A DNA stretch of 64,000 nt from Paraescarpia echinospica (GCA_020002185.1 CM034532.1:28524155-28588154); one strand, 5' to 3'; positions 1 through 11,492 are shown, numbered from the stretch's first letter. A program made the numbers and translations. Notes: generated by a model from the letters alone, not told the origin.

Positions 1-83
1 CTCTGCTACACTCCCCCGAGATAATATACAAGTATAGTATGTGTCCATTACAAAGATCATCAACCTTTGGAAGAGTTGAGAAA

Positions 84-167
84 TTATCCAGAATATGCTG
101 CTTTTTCAATATCAACATGGGTACCACTACCAGGTGGCCCTCCACGGGACTTCTTCTTTGGAGGCAT
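84..167 (-). CDS. possible N-terminal micro-ORF with basic motif
   Basis: An ATG at 165-167 opens a 27-codon minus-strand frame beginning MPPKKKSRGGPPGSG and ending in TAA at 84-86. The lysine cluster resembles a nuclear localisation signal and the sequence just 5' reads like an acceptor (GATGTATAG). It could be the first coding piece of a gene running off the left edge, or chance. I do not recognise the protein. Confidence 0.2.
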   Translation of the reverse strand: MPPKKKSRGGPPGSGTHVDIEKAAYSG

Positions 168-1203
168 CTATACATCATGAAAAAGAAACAATATTTTTCA
201 GAAATATCAATAGATATGCAGAGCTAACAAGTTTGGCTTAAATGAAATTCCACCTGAAATGCAAAATAATTCCCTTTCATGAAAGTAAAAACACTTCCTC
301 TGCATCACACCCCTAAGAGCACATGGTGATTTGTTTGTAAACATTGAACCAGAGCCAACCAGATTGAGAGAAATTGGTCACATGACCTGAATGCGTGTTT
401 TAGCGACGGAAAGAACTGGTCATAAATCCACAATCATCTGCTTTGTGTAAATCATCTGGCAATTAAACACATATTTCTAATGTCCTAAATCATAGCTACA
501 GCTGCACAAAACATAACATATATGATTTCTACAATATAAACATGTTTAAATCAGCAGAGATGTTTTATTTTGCGTTGAAATGGGGACTAGTTTTCGGAAA
601 AGCGTCCAAGGCTAAATAATTGTCGGATTTGAACAAATAAAAAACGCGGCAGTCAATGAATATCCCGACTACATCATATCCAGTGAATCACTCGGATTTT
701 CCGTTCCAACAGCCAGTCACAGGGCGCTCTTTGTGGGGATGCCCTCAACGCCAGGCGAGACCCCGGAAGCACGAATTTGGAACAAAGATGGCGGACAATG
801 ATCGACAGATATCCACATACCTAATATTATATATGACATGCCGCCGCAGACTGGACATTTGCCGACCAGGCATTCAATCTGTAGATATCTGTGGCATATA
901 TGCTGTGAAAATATAGTGTAAATCGTAGAAATGGTTTGGTTAACCTGCTTGAATGATTAGTCATATGTTGATAGTGTACGCTCTAAATAGCAGTAACCGA
1001 TTAGATCACTTCTGACACATTATATTCCTGAAATAAAATGAGAGACCCTTTAAAGGTGTAGGATAATTTAGAAACTATACACATGATACAAATGACACAA
1101 AACCAGTATTTGTCTGATAACATAAGATAATTGTTTTATGTGATCTCACAATTACATCATAACAAGCATTTACGTAAATTTTATTATGAAGGACAGAAGG
1201 TTT

Positions 1204-1234
<31 letters not shown>

Positions 1235-1690
1235 GTTCAGAAGTAGGTACATTTACCATTTCTGACCTAATAACCGTTCCAACACGTCATATGACTGACC
1301 AATAGTAACATCAATAGCTATTAAATGCAATTTTCCAACACAAAAGTTTATATCCAACACAATATGTAAGACACATAATAATTACGTGACAGAGTTAGAA
1401 TTCTAGTTGACTGTCCGTCAATCATCACACCTGAACCTGTACTCACTAAATTGAGACATTCTGATCCTGGGTTTGTCTCAACAGCTTTCTTAGTATTTGT
1501 TAATTCCTAAGCCTAATTGTAACTCAGATATATTTTAATTTCTCTCTTACTTGAGAGATCAACATCACTCACATGGTTTTCCTCACAGGGAGGTTCTGCA
1601 TTATAAACCTTTTGTCGTTTACTGAAGATGAATTCTTGCCAATATTTTTCTTTTTGTGTATTCTCTGGTTTCTCTTTGCAAGTGCAGTTG
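168..1690. other. non-coding stretch, no gene recognised
   Basis: The stretch is AT-rich and short frames here are not protein-like. An AAGATGGCGG motif (around 786-795) of the kind seen at some animal promoters is present, without other promoter evidence. A short CA/TA microsatellite sits near 1206-1236. Confidence 0.4.
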
Positions 1691-1704
1691 CCTCAAATAT
1701 GCTT

Positions 1705-3688
1705 TCAGAATACTTGCACAAGCTTCCATTTTATTTGAGTGCTGCTTATGCAGAGACTTGGCAATGTCATTACATTTTTTTCCATCACTTGACCACTGAA
1801 TTTCTTATTTCCAAGCTGCTCCGTGATCAACTTAGGAACATGATAAACAAGGCAATGCATATATGGAGTGACCATCTTGGTTTCATACCCCTTTCTCTTT
1901 TCTTCAAGGCTGAGAAAAACTTTGACCCACTCGATCATTTGCTAGCATGAATATATTAGCTGATTCATCTGCATATGTATTGCAGTATTCATTGTTGATA
2001 ACAGCATACAATGCAACGAATTTCTGCCAAATTTCCACCACTTTTTTTTTTTAGTTGTCATGCAATACATCCATTTCTGCAAGCCTGGGAGGTAGAAGTT
2101 AGAGAAGTTTTCTCTTCTCTTCCCCCATCAAACTTGTGAATTCAAGTCTGCCCATCCCCTTCCCTGATGCATATCTTGTTTCCCATATTCTAAAACTAAC
2201 TCAACAGAATTTGATGCACTCCACTAATTCATTGAGATGTTCAACATTGGATTTTGGCAAAATACCATTTGTTTCCTTAGGATCAAAATCATTGGCATCT
2301 TCTATGAGGTTAGTTAAAAGTCGGTCAGTGATTTCAAGCATCATATGCAGTTCATCAATAATTACATGTGTTAAGGGAAGATTAACAAGTGGTTCCGACC
2401 TACATCCATATAAGCTACTACGAGAATGTTGAGACATGTCCTGCACCGACCTGACCACATCTTCACACCAGTAATAGTTTTCTTGTTTTGTCAAATCCCC
2501 TCTGTCATTTGAATGTACTTTACAGTATATAGATGCGTGGTTAGACGTTGCACCAGCCATTCCTTGTACCATAAGAAGACATTTATAATCCCCTCCTAAA
2601 AATACATCCAGTACCATTTATTCCCCATTTATGTCAATATATTTTGCAGCAGCTAATTCATTAATATATTTGAACACATTTTGAAAAGAAGTCTTGTACA
2701 ATATGTATCTTTCCTGTCCCTTAACTACAGCTATTGCATGATGTCGTGCTGAGCTACATTTTGTATCACTAGGAGATGTAACAGAAAAACTCATTAAGCA
2801 CATGGCTGCATTTCGGGCAACACTGGTGCCATCACCATATAATTTAACAGAAAACTGCTTTGCATCTGGATATTCATATATAATTGATTGGATAGCAAAT
2901 TTCAACTCTTGTTTGTTCAACATTGATCTCGGCTCCATCTACATTACCTGGAGTTCACTGTACATGGGAGAGAAGATTCATATCAGTACGCAATTATTTG
3001 ATTAAATAGGACCTGGGGAGACCATCACATATGACAGTAAGTTCATGGTAAAATGCATCGGAAATATGTCTAATAACGGTCTAATAGGTACACAATTTGT
3101 TTCAACATTTCTTTTTCATCAATAGACATTTGTTTAGAATTGATGTAGTTTACATTGTGCCTCAGCCCATCACCATCTCGCATTTTAATACTTTCTAGCT
3201 CTAGGCCATAAGACTTCATGAACCATAGGGCACATTCAGCTATTGTCTTTAATTGCTTAAGAAGTTTAAGCTGATAGGACCTACATACTCCACTAAAACC
3301 CGCCTTTGTTCCAGTTATCAAAGAAATGCCAATTGCATGTTCTACATAGGCATGCATATCTTTGTTGATCTCTATCAATGTTTTTATTTTTGCATTTTGA
3401 CTAGCTATTTCTGATTCTTGACTGAGCATTTGTCTTTAAGTGTAATGATTTCCTTATGCAACTTGACAATCTCTTAATTTTTTTAATTGTTTTGTTAGCA
3501 GAAAACAAATCAGATGATAACTGAACATTTTCTTTCTCCAAATAATCTAAGCATAACAAATCACTTTTCAAAAGAATAATATGAAATACTTTGCATTTTA
3601 GTGAATATAACGTGTTTCCTTTTGCTTGTTTATTAACTTGCAAATAGCTGGACATTCCCTTCTTAGTCGCTCTGTCACTCGCAAACAT
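1705..3688 (-). pseudogene. degenerate transposase-like gene
   Basis: Successive minus-strand frames read as one broken protein. A lysine-rich, probably coiled-coil N-terminal part (3688-3401) is followed by a segment with DMHAYVEHAIGISLI (3429-3070), then a block with YGDGTSVARNAAMCL (2938-2618). The next block contains FLGGDYKCLLMVQGMAGA and HVIIDELHMMLEITDRLL (2617-2201), and the last contains VTPYMHCLVYHVPKL (1938-1705). These blocks recall a repetitive, transposon-derived family of unnamed proteins common in cnidarian and other marine invertebrate genomes; that assignment is from memory. The copy is broken: there is a frame change near 3415, a fragment in another frame between 3070 and 2938 (it includes DAFYHELTVICDGLPRSYL), an in-frame stop at 2618-2620 directly before ATG, and another stop near 2201. 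A catalytic DDE triad cannot be assigned with certainty. Confidence 0.65.
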
Positions 3689-3807
3689 ATTTCACTTAGG
3701 TGAAGTTTCCATTGAGATCATGCATTATTAAACAGATTCCAATACTTGTTTACAGAACATCCAGCAATGTATGCCCATTCTTTACAAAGTGTATAGGGAA
3801 TATGTAC

Positions 3808-4594
3808 ACAATAGAGAGTATCACTGTCTGGGCACCCTACACCAGGACCAATAGAGAGTATCACTGTCTGGGCACCCTACACCAGGACCAATAGAGAGTA
3901 TCACTGTCTGGACACCCTACACCAGGACCAATAGAGAGTATCACTGTCTGGACACCCTACACCAGGACCAATAGAGAGTATTACTGTCTGGGCACCCTAC
4001 ACCAGGACCAATAGAGAGTATCACTGTCTGGGCATCCTACACCAGGACCAATAGAGAGTATCACTGTCTGGGCACCCTACATCAGGACCAATAGAGAGTA
4101 TCACTGTCTGGGCACCCTACACCAGGACCAATAGAGAGTATCACTGTCTGGGCATCCTACACCAGAACCAATAGGGGGTATCATTGTCTGGGCACCCTAC
4201 GCCAGGACCAATAGAGAATATCACTGTTTGGGCATCCTACACCAGGACCAATAGAGAGTATCATTGTCTGGGCACCCTACACCAGGACCAATGGAGAGTA
4301 TCACTGTCTGGGCATCCTACACCAGGACCAATAGAGAGTATCATTGTCTGGGCACCCTACACCAGGACCAACAGAGAGTATCACTGTCTGGGCACCCTAC
4401 ACCAGGACCAATAGAGAGTATCACTGTCTGGGCATCCTACACTAGGACCAATAGAGAGTATCACTGTCTGGGCACTCTACACCAGGACCAATAGAGAGTA
4501 TCACTGTCTGGACACCCTACACCAGGACCAATAGAGGGTATCACTGTCTGGGCACCCTACACAAGGACCAATAGAGGGTATCATTGTATGGGCA
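3808..4594. repeat. 40-bp minisatellite, about 19-20 copies
   Basis: A 40-bp unit containing TATCACTGTCTGGGCACC and CTACACCAGGACCAATAG repeats head to tail with only scattered substitutions (C/T at GGGCACC versus GGGCATC, GAGAG versus GAGGG). Because 40 is not a multiple of three, frames crossing it are not coding. The array ends 80 bp before the chromodomain-related frame on the minus strand. Confidence 0.95.
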
Positions 4595-4673
4595 CAACTC
4601 ATGAAGAATCTAAAAATATCAAAAGATATATAAAGATTGTCACATATAATGACTATGTGAACCAGCCGTACAG

Positions 4674-5178
4674 TTAAAGTTTGAATGCATCTGCGCATAC
4701 GCGCATGATAATTTTTTCTAGAGGTATTCTCATGCCAATGTCTACAACATTACCATGCTCATCTCGAGCATAGTTATTTTTGGTGAAATGAAGAATTGGC
4801 CTCATGAGAATAGGAAATGTCACGACACGTCCAAAACCTGTTTCGTCGACGGTGTACTTCCATGTGGGCGGAAGTGTAGGAATGTCATCAAAATCAGATT
4901 CTGTATATAGTTTATACCCATGGATTCGGACTGGAGTGCCTTTCCCCCGAAAAGGTGTATGAAGACATCTAAGGGGAATGCCACATCTATTGGGGCATCC
5001 CCAGCTGCTCTCAGGCGTTTGCGAATGCCTACATGCAGGCGCAGTACAGCTACATTCATTCTGCGTTATTCTGCAGGAGGAGATAGTTTTGTATGATATC
5101 TGGGGTAACATTTTCCTCAGGTTCCCATGTCGAAGCAGAAAGTGGCCAGCGTTTCCAGTCAATGAGATACTGACGTTC
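4674..5178 (-). pseudogene. chromodomain-coding segment with frame change
   Basis: Reading minus from 5178, a frame preceded by an acceptor-like TTTGTTTTTAG encodes ERQYLIDWKRWPLSASTWEP followed by EENVTPDIIQNYLLLQNNAE and TGA (5057-5059). The YLIDWK...STWEPEENV pattern is the second half of a chromodomain: the W-K-W-P core, two of the usual aromatic-cage residues and the TWEP motif. A second minus-strand frame stays open over the same stretch (to 4674) and continues with KYTVDETGFGRVVTFPILM, which looks protein-like. The two parts are in different frames, so this is either a broken gene or an exon whose donor lies upstream of the TGA. A chromodomain can belong to a chromatin reader or to a chromovirus-type retroelement; no integrase was seen next to it. 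Confidence 0.5.
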
Positions 5179-5334
5179 CTAAAAACAAATAATAAAATAA
5201 GTTTCAAGTACAAAATTAAAATGATAAATTGTGGGCATACCACATTGATCTTAAAACGGCTGTCTATTAAAGCTTTTGCTATCTTGTTTTTTGTATACCA
5301 TTTCATCTTCCTTATGAAAAAGTATATTTGGTAA

Positions 5335-7110
5335 AATATGCTAGTAATATAAATAGTCGTTGTTTTACCTGCTATATTTGTTCACAGCGAACCCCAAATT
5401 TTATACTTATAGACAACACAGCAATAGCTTTGAAATAGCACCAATTTAAGATTAATGTATTATACCCACGTGGGTTCTACTTAAAATGCCACAAATAATT
5501 TTTTTTCCTGAATTCAGAAGGGTGTTCCTCCATAATCAGTAAGTATTCAGTATGTCTTTTGAAGGATTGTACAACCAGTGGGTGGAGTGCACAGCTACCA
5601 AGTCTCACACATTTGGCGTGAAACCTACAATTTGGCTTCATTTACACTATATCACGGCAGACAGCCCGCGTGACGTATTGCCATGTCTCCCTACCAAAGA
5701 ATGATCAGCGTCACCGATTTTAATTACAATGGGCCACCTGCGGGTCCCGCGCACTTCGCAGACCCGCCAACTTAACGTCGTCTGCACCGCTACCAGTCGC
5801 ATACTATTACTATTTTGTTGAGTTCCGATATGAAAATATTCTTCCCGTATCTTGCGAGAGCTTAATTAATAAGTTGTTATTATCAGGCAGAACTGGTCCA
5901 GAACAACTTGACACATTTTCTCTCGTATTTAATTAAACCGCTCATTCATGGATAATGAAATGTTTATCAATTTATAAGTGTTTTCAGTGTGCTATGTAAA
6001 CCTGAATGTGGCGTCTCACTTCTGCTTGGCAAGTGTCGTTTAAGTTTTATTAAAGCATACATTCGATGTTATGTACATACATACCTTTCCGACGTTTCTT
6101 TGGGTTATGATCCGATGGGTGGGCCAGTACTGTGTATAATGCCGGATCACTCGGTTTCTGCCTTACGGAACCATGATATGCAGTTTTCGCCAAAAAAAAT
6201 TAAAATCGTTCAGCAACATATCAATATTATCAGTGAGAACCGCTTATTTCATCAAGCAAAGTGTCAAATGAGTTGTTTTTAATGAAATACTTACAATAAT
6301 TGTAAGTCGATAATCATTTCACGCGCCAAGCACTCGGTTTCTGCCTCGTAGATGGCAATAAATGAGTTTAATGCGTCAACCCACAGGGTCGTCGTTGTGT
6401 GTCGATAACTTTCATAGGATGATTAATGCAAACATATGCGTACATTATAAACCGCTGAAGATAATTTGTAACTAATATTTCTACAAATTGTAACTATTGA
6501 ATTACAAAGACGACATTTAATTTATATAAAAGAAAGTATTTATTAGCAATCTGATGGTCATACACACTGAAATGCCCGCAATTATTTGCATACCTGACGC
6601 AGTGCCTGCGATTTATTTATATTACACGAGATGTTAATGAAAGATATATGTAATTAATGAAAAAGCAGTGTTTTTAAATACCTTAACGATTTACAAATTA
6701 AATATATGAGCTGCAAATGTAATTTCCAAATATAAGTATTTTAATGAAGAAAATGTCTGATATAAAAATTGTAGAGATACACAGAAAAACATTAATTATA
6801 CAAGTTCATGTCTACAAATGAAAGGGTATTTCAGCAAACATGGCAAATAAAAATTAACTTGTTCTCCTGGATATCAAAGTGTCAGTTCTTATTGTGATAA
6901 TCCATTAGCAAAAAAACTTCATAGCTTGGAGAGTAAATCACTCTTCTGAAAATTGGCAACAAGGGCAGTGAAAACACTGTGTACACGTTGGTGCATGTCA
7001 GTCAGTAACTTTGGGACATATCTTAAATATATTATAATGTTATTTAAATTAATATGACACGTTTTTATAATTATTCTAGCTTTTATGACAATTCTGGCTT
7101 GCCATAGTTG

Positions 7111-7141
<31 letters not shown>

Positions 7142-7412
7142 CTTAATAAAATACTTGCAAAATATGTTGCAGTGAAGTTGTGATGTTAGTTGAAACTAAT
7201 GCGTTTCCTATTTTATAATAAAACGCATCCTACGTATTATTCTAACATTTTGACAACACAGGCTGGACATATATCTTCCATATAAGGCAATTACATTTCA
7301 CGCGGGCTGTCCGAGAACACACACACCAGCAGGCGATGAAAATAATTTCCTAGCTTGGTTGAATGATTCCTGGTAGTAAGACACACAAGGTTGCGTTGAC
7401 AGTCGCCGTATT
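5335..7412. other. AT-rich non-coding stretch
   Basis: No protein-like frame was found. The 16-bp string CACTCGGTTTCTGCCT occurs twice in direct orientation (near 6148 and 6330). A 14-bp inverted pair, GACAGCCCGCGTGA, lies near 5663 and near 7300. A (TA)n microsatellite is at 7111-7138. Confidence 0.4.
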
Positions 7413-8000
7413 CGTGCGTGTTTACATTGAGCTTGGCTGGTTAAATCTTTGAAAATTGCATTGTTTTAGACCATATGGAGGCTGTTGTTGGTCTTGGGAG
7501 CCTTAATGATGGTAGTGTCCGAATATCATCCAGCCGGTGAGTAGGCCCCCAAGTCGAGGAACCGAAATGTGCATTTGCAATAATTATTTGTTCAATCGAT
7601 CACCTTTATATAACATTTACAGTTTTGCAAGCACCAAGTTTATAGTTATCTATGTGGTGGTTCAATATATAATTATCATTAACTAACTTATTTTGATTTG
7701 TTTGAGTGTGTGTGTATGTGTGTGCGTCCGTGCGTCCGTGCGTCCGTGCGTCCGTGCGTACATATGTACCTGCGTCCCACTATGCTAGAATGTTCGGGTG
7801 AATTAATACTTGTAAACGCACATGATAGTTTATGATCATTATTATTTTATTTCAAAACCGACGCCACCTGGTGACGAACAGAAGCGAGGCATCGAGACGT
7901 AAAGAGGGGTCAGTATTTTAGTCCACCTAAAAAATAATATATTTGAAAGGCTATTAATTGTTGCAATCCTAGAATGGCGACTACGTCTTAATATAAGACA
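7413..8000 (+). repeat. segmental duplication, copy 1
   Basis: Blocks here recur in the same order about 1 kb further on (8397-9080). These include CTTGGCTGGTTAAATCTTTG against CTTGCCTGGTTAAGTCTTTG, GTGAGTAGGCCC against GTGAGTAGACCC, a GCGTCCGTGCGT-type tract, ATGCTAGAATGTTCG against GTGCTATAATGTTCG, and CCGACGCCACCTGGTGAC. The match is patchy: flanks are conserved and the possible exon in between is not. Confidence 0.6.
7470..7536 (+). CDS. candidate secretory-signal exon
   Basis: The segment is bounded by an acceptor-like TTGTTTTAG and a good donor (CCG then GTGAGT). One frame reads IWRLLLVLGALMMVVSEYHP, a hydrophobic stretch typical of a signal peptide, but has ATA where a start would be expected and ends in phase 1. 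A second frame starts with a real ATG (475-477 of the 7-kb block) and ends in phase 2, which fits the cysteine-rich exon at 10116, but it is not signal-like (MEAVVGLGSLNDG). Which frame is used, if either, is unresolved. Confidence 0.3.
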
Positions 8001-8086
8001 TCCTTGCATCGTTGTTGATAAGAGTGTCGTTAAATGCGAGTGGCTTTAAAAGCCTAAAGTTATGCTTCCTTTGAATCTTTTGACAG

Positions 8087-8200
8087 GTAATCCGGATAAA
8101 CTGCACGTGTAACGACAACTGCGTACCTGTAGCTTGGAACAATCGTACAAAGGGCGCGTGGTGTTGCGAGCAAATTATCCTACCTCACAAACTGTTTTAA
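8087..8200 (+). CDS. candidate cysteine-rich terminal exon
   Basis: After an acceptor-like CTTTTGACAG there are 37 codons and then TAA. The frame includes INCTCNDNCVPVAWNN and GAWCCEQII, with cysteines at residues 6, 8, 12, 26 and 27. A decayed copy of the DNA (GTGTACGAC...GTAGCTTGGAACAA) lies at 8270-8320. The density of cysteines is suggestive of a small secreted peptide, but there is no linked start codon. The family is not recognised. Confidence 0.25.
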   Translation, partial: VIRINCTCNDNCVPVAWNNRTKGAWCCEQIILPHKLF

Positions 8201-8396
8201 CATTAGGCTGGCTACACCTTTAATGCTGCGTTCACACAGAGCGTAAGCGATTTAACAAAGTGGTTAAACTTCAAGTGTACGACGTAGCTTGGAACAACTG
8301 TAAACAGGACGCGAGCAATTGTACGTCATAAATATGTTTAAATGTATGTAGCTTAAGGTTTTCTCTGTGAACACGCCATACATATACGGCATATGT

Positions 8397-9080
8397 GTGT
8401 GTGCGTGCGTGCGTGCGTGTGTGTGTTTACGCCGAACTTGCCTGGTTAAGTCTTTGAAAGTTGCACTGTTTCCTTTCAAACAAAGAGGTGCCGCCTGGTG
8501 ATATTGGCAGAACTCCAAGTTCGTGAGTAGACCCAATGTTGTGGGACCAAAACATGCATTTTGTTTAATTTGTGTTTCTTCAATATATTATTTTATATTA
8601 ACATTTACCGTTTTACAGTAACCTATACTAGTTTTCTAAGCAATGGTTCAATAACACAAATCATTATCAGCTTATGATTCGTTTGGGTCAATACCTATGT
8701 GATGTGCGTGCGCGAGCGTATATGCATGCGCGCGAGCGTTTATGTGTCCGTGCGTGCGTGCGTGCGTGCGTGTTTCCGCGTGGTGCGTCCGTACAAGAGC
8801 GCCTTATTTGTGCATGTGTACATGTCAGCGTGAGTACATGTGTATATGTGTGTGCGTGTTTGCATCCCAACGTGCTATAATGTTCGAGTAAATTAACTAA
8901 AGATTGCATATACAAATAATAATGTATGTTTATTTTTCTTTCAACACCGACGCCACCTGGTGACTAACAGAAGCGTGCCACCGATCGACGAGAACATGTC
9001 AGTATTTAATAGAGGGTACCTAAAATGTAATCTATGTGAAATACAATTATTGTACTCCCAGAATGGCGACCACGTCATCC
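8397..9080 (+). repeat. segmental duplication, copy 2
   Basis: This is the second copy of the block at 7413-8000, in the same orientation and with expanded GTGC-type microsatellites. The region matching the candidate signal exon is replaced by unrelated sequence, while the donor-like GTGAGTAGACCC survives. Confidence 0.6.
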
Positions 9081-9530
9081 TTGTGTCGCTGTCGAAAAGT
9101 GTTTCGTTAAATGACGTGGATTATGCTAATTATTTGAATAACATGAACAATTAGACACCTGTTTGTAAGTGTGGTGGATTATGCATTGAAAATTGAGACA
9201 TATTAATATGAATCCGCACTAGGATTTGAAATCACACTTTGACAAGACAAACTTGTATGCCATCCCTGCAAACGTTCCTAACTGACACTGATTTTGTTGA
9301 CATCATTGCTTTACTTTCCAACACTATCAACTAAGCCCACAAGAATTGATACAAATTTAAATAAACATATAGCGTAATCCAGTTGACCTCCGAGTCTCCC
9401 ACAGCAGTGTGTTGCATTCAACGTTGTCAAATTGACAAACCACCATATTCAAATGATTCGCCAAGGAGTATATCTTCAACATATCTATTCAAGTATAAAG
9501 AACATTGCATTAAATAATAGTGAACATATA

Positions 9531-9945
9531 GCTTCAGTCTGACATAGACAGATTGTGAGATAGGGAGGAGCTTCGGTCTGACACAGACAGATAGTGAGAC
9601 AGAGCGGAGCTTCGGTCTGACATAGACAGATTGTGAGATAGGGGGAAGCTTCGGTCTGACATAGACAGATTGTGAGATAGAGAGGAGCTTCGGTCTGACA
9701 CAGACAGATAGTGAGACGGGAGGAGCTTCGGTCTGACACAGACAGATAGTGAGACAGAGCGGAGCTTCGGTCTGACATAGACAGATTGTGAGATAGGGAG
9801 AAGCTTCGGTCTGACACAGACAGATAGTGAGACGGGAGGAGCTTCGGTTTGACACAGACAGATAGTGAGACGGGAGGTGTTTCGGTCAGACATAAACAGA
9901 TTGTGAGATAGGAGGAACTACTGTCTCGCATAGACAGGCAGTGAC
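9531..9945. repeat. 38/39-bp minisatellite with two unit variants
   Basis: GAGCTTCGGTCTGACA recurs every 38 or 39 bp for about 10.5 copies. Units come in two types, GACATAGACAGATTGTGAGA and GACACAGACAGATAGTGAGA, which partly alternate and so give a loose 77-bp higher-order pattern. Units degenerate towards 9945. Open frames across it are repeat artefacts. Confidence 0.9.
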
Positions 9946-10115
9946 ACACGGATGTAGAGACATGAAAGGACGCCATAAAGTACCGGGAGAGGTCTGAACA
10001 GTGATATATGGACAGTTTGAGAACGAAGGGTAACTGAGATTAGAAGAGGACATTTGAGATAGAGTGATTAAAATCGACGTATAATGCTACATAACGACTG
10101 CGGTTTATTTTGCAG

Positions 10116-10229
10116 ACCCCACGATTGTAAAGCCTGTAAACTGTACTTTGGTACCCGTACATTTATGAAATGTATACATCACAAACCGCCGTTTGTCTAT
10201 GCGATGAAGAACTGTAAAAGACGAACCGG
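10116..10229 (+). CDS. cysteine-rich exon A
   Basis: The 114-nt exon lies between a strong acceptor (GGTTTATTTTGCAG) and a strong donor (ACCGG then GTAAGTGG), with both introns in phase 2. It encodes PHDCKACKLYFGTRTFMKC followed by IHHKPPFVYAMKNCKRRTG, giving the pattern C-x2-C-x11-C-x13-C. The exon at 11798 has the same spacing, the same FMKCI core and the same VYA motif, and the two would join in frame. The regularity and conserved flanking splice sites support real coding sequence for a small cysteine-rich, probably secreted, protein. I do not recognise the family and do not assign a function. Confidence 0.6.
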
Positions 10230-10263
10230 GTAAGTGGAAGCACTTTGTGAGTATCATGATTGT

Positions 10264-10410
10264 TTAAAGGAGGGATGAGACGCTTGAACAACCATAGCCC
10301 GGACATAAGAACACAATACATATCACCATGATTTTATGAGCACAGCGCCGCGGTATACCTTAAATAATTTGTTAAGCCATTATCGGCACTGGGCGGCGCC
10401 ATTACGCGTC
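10264..10410 (+). repeat. dispersed TTAA-starting repeat R2, copy 1
   Basis: The segment starts TTAAAGGAGGGATGAGACGC and contains GCTTGAACAACC, ACATAAGAACA, CACCATGATTT, CAGCGCCGCGGTATA and ATTATCGGCAC. All of these occur in the same order at 58574-58735. No terminal inverted repeat was found at the right end, so it may be half of a DNA element. Confidence 0.6.
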
Positions 10411-10829
10411 ATGACCTCAAGAATATTAATGAGAAACGGAAGTGTGACGTTTAAATGCTTTCATTGGTTATAAGTCGTTGTAATGTAATTTCACTTTTTT
10501 ATTTCGAACACGCACACAAATGATTTATTGACCGACATCTATCATGTATAATAAGGCACCATATTTTTGTTTTCGCGCAGAAATGTCTATTAATGAAGTA
10601 AATCGAAAAGAATTGAAAATTTGGATTGATTAGATAGGAGCGACTCAAACCATCTTGCATAGAACAAAGATTGCATGGCGACACGCAGTGCTCTACCTTG
10701 CCAATTTAGGCATCCAACAAAATCGGTTTTTCAGTTTGTCTTATAAATGAGTAGGTTTCTATAAAGTAAAGTATAGGAAATGATTCTTGCAAATGCGGTC
10801 ACCTCACTATTCAGGTCATTTTGGACGAG

Positions 10830-11017
10830 TCCTGAGGACGAATTTAACAGTGAGGTTACTCCATAATGAAAACGTAATCGATTGGTTTGTCTTACCTAAA
10901 CAAAAATGGATTGTCTGGTCACGCTGTGCTTCCACTGAATTAGTTGACATCTGAAAGCATGTGCAGCTGTAACGTGGGTACTTCGACCTTTTGGAAATAA
11001 CTTTGTCAGTTGAGCCT

Positions 11018-11020
<3 letters not shown>
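10830..11020 (+). repeat. 3' flank duplicated with 12070-12330
   Basis: Strings such as TATAGGAAA...CTTGCAAATGCGGTCACCTC, CAAAAATGGATTGTCTGGTC and GTAACGTGGGTACTT have diverged counterparts, in order, at 12070-12330. Together with the paired cysteine-rich exons this indicates that a 1-2 kb segment was duplicated in tandem. Confidence 0.5.
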
Positions 11021-11111
<91 letters not shown>

Positions 11112-11302
11112 ATATATATATATATACATACGTATATACGTGTGTATATATATATATATACATAATTACATATATATGTATATATATATACATATATATA
11201 TATATACGTATGTATATATATACATGTATATATATAAATATATATAAACATTTATATATATATGTATACGTGTATATACGTATGTATATATATACATATA
11301 TG

Positions 11303-11340
<38 letters not shown>

Positions 11341-11386
11341 TATATATGTATATATATTCGTATATGTATATATATATATACATATA

Positions 11387-11421
<35 letters not shown>

Positions 11422-11458
11422 GAAATATATATGTATATTTTACATATATATATATATA

Positions 11459-11490
<32 letters not shown>

Positions 11491-11492
11491 CT
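11020..11492. repeat. (GT)n followed by (TA)-rich microsatellite
   Basis: About 88 bp of pure GT is followed by about 380 bp of TA/TATG/TACG repeats. Long frames on both strands here are repeat artefacts. The array separates the two cysteine-rich exons. Confidence 0.95.

Noticed and set aside
786..795. AAGATGGCGG as a promoter
   Set aside because: The motif alone is weak. It also occurs inverted inside repeat R3 near 44335, and no first exon follows.
9427..9976. Serine/leucine/cysteine-rich repeat proteins on the minus strand
   Set aside because: Translations of a 38/39-bp minisatellite. All three frames are open in places.
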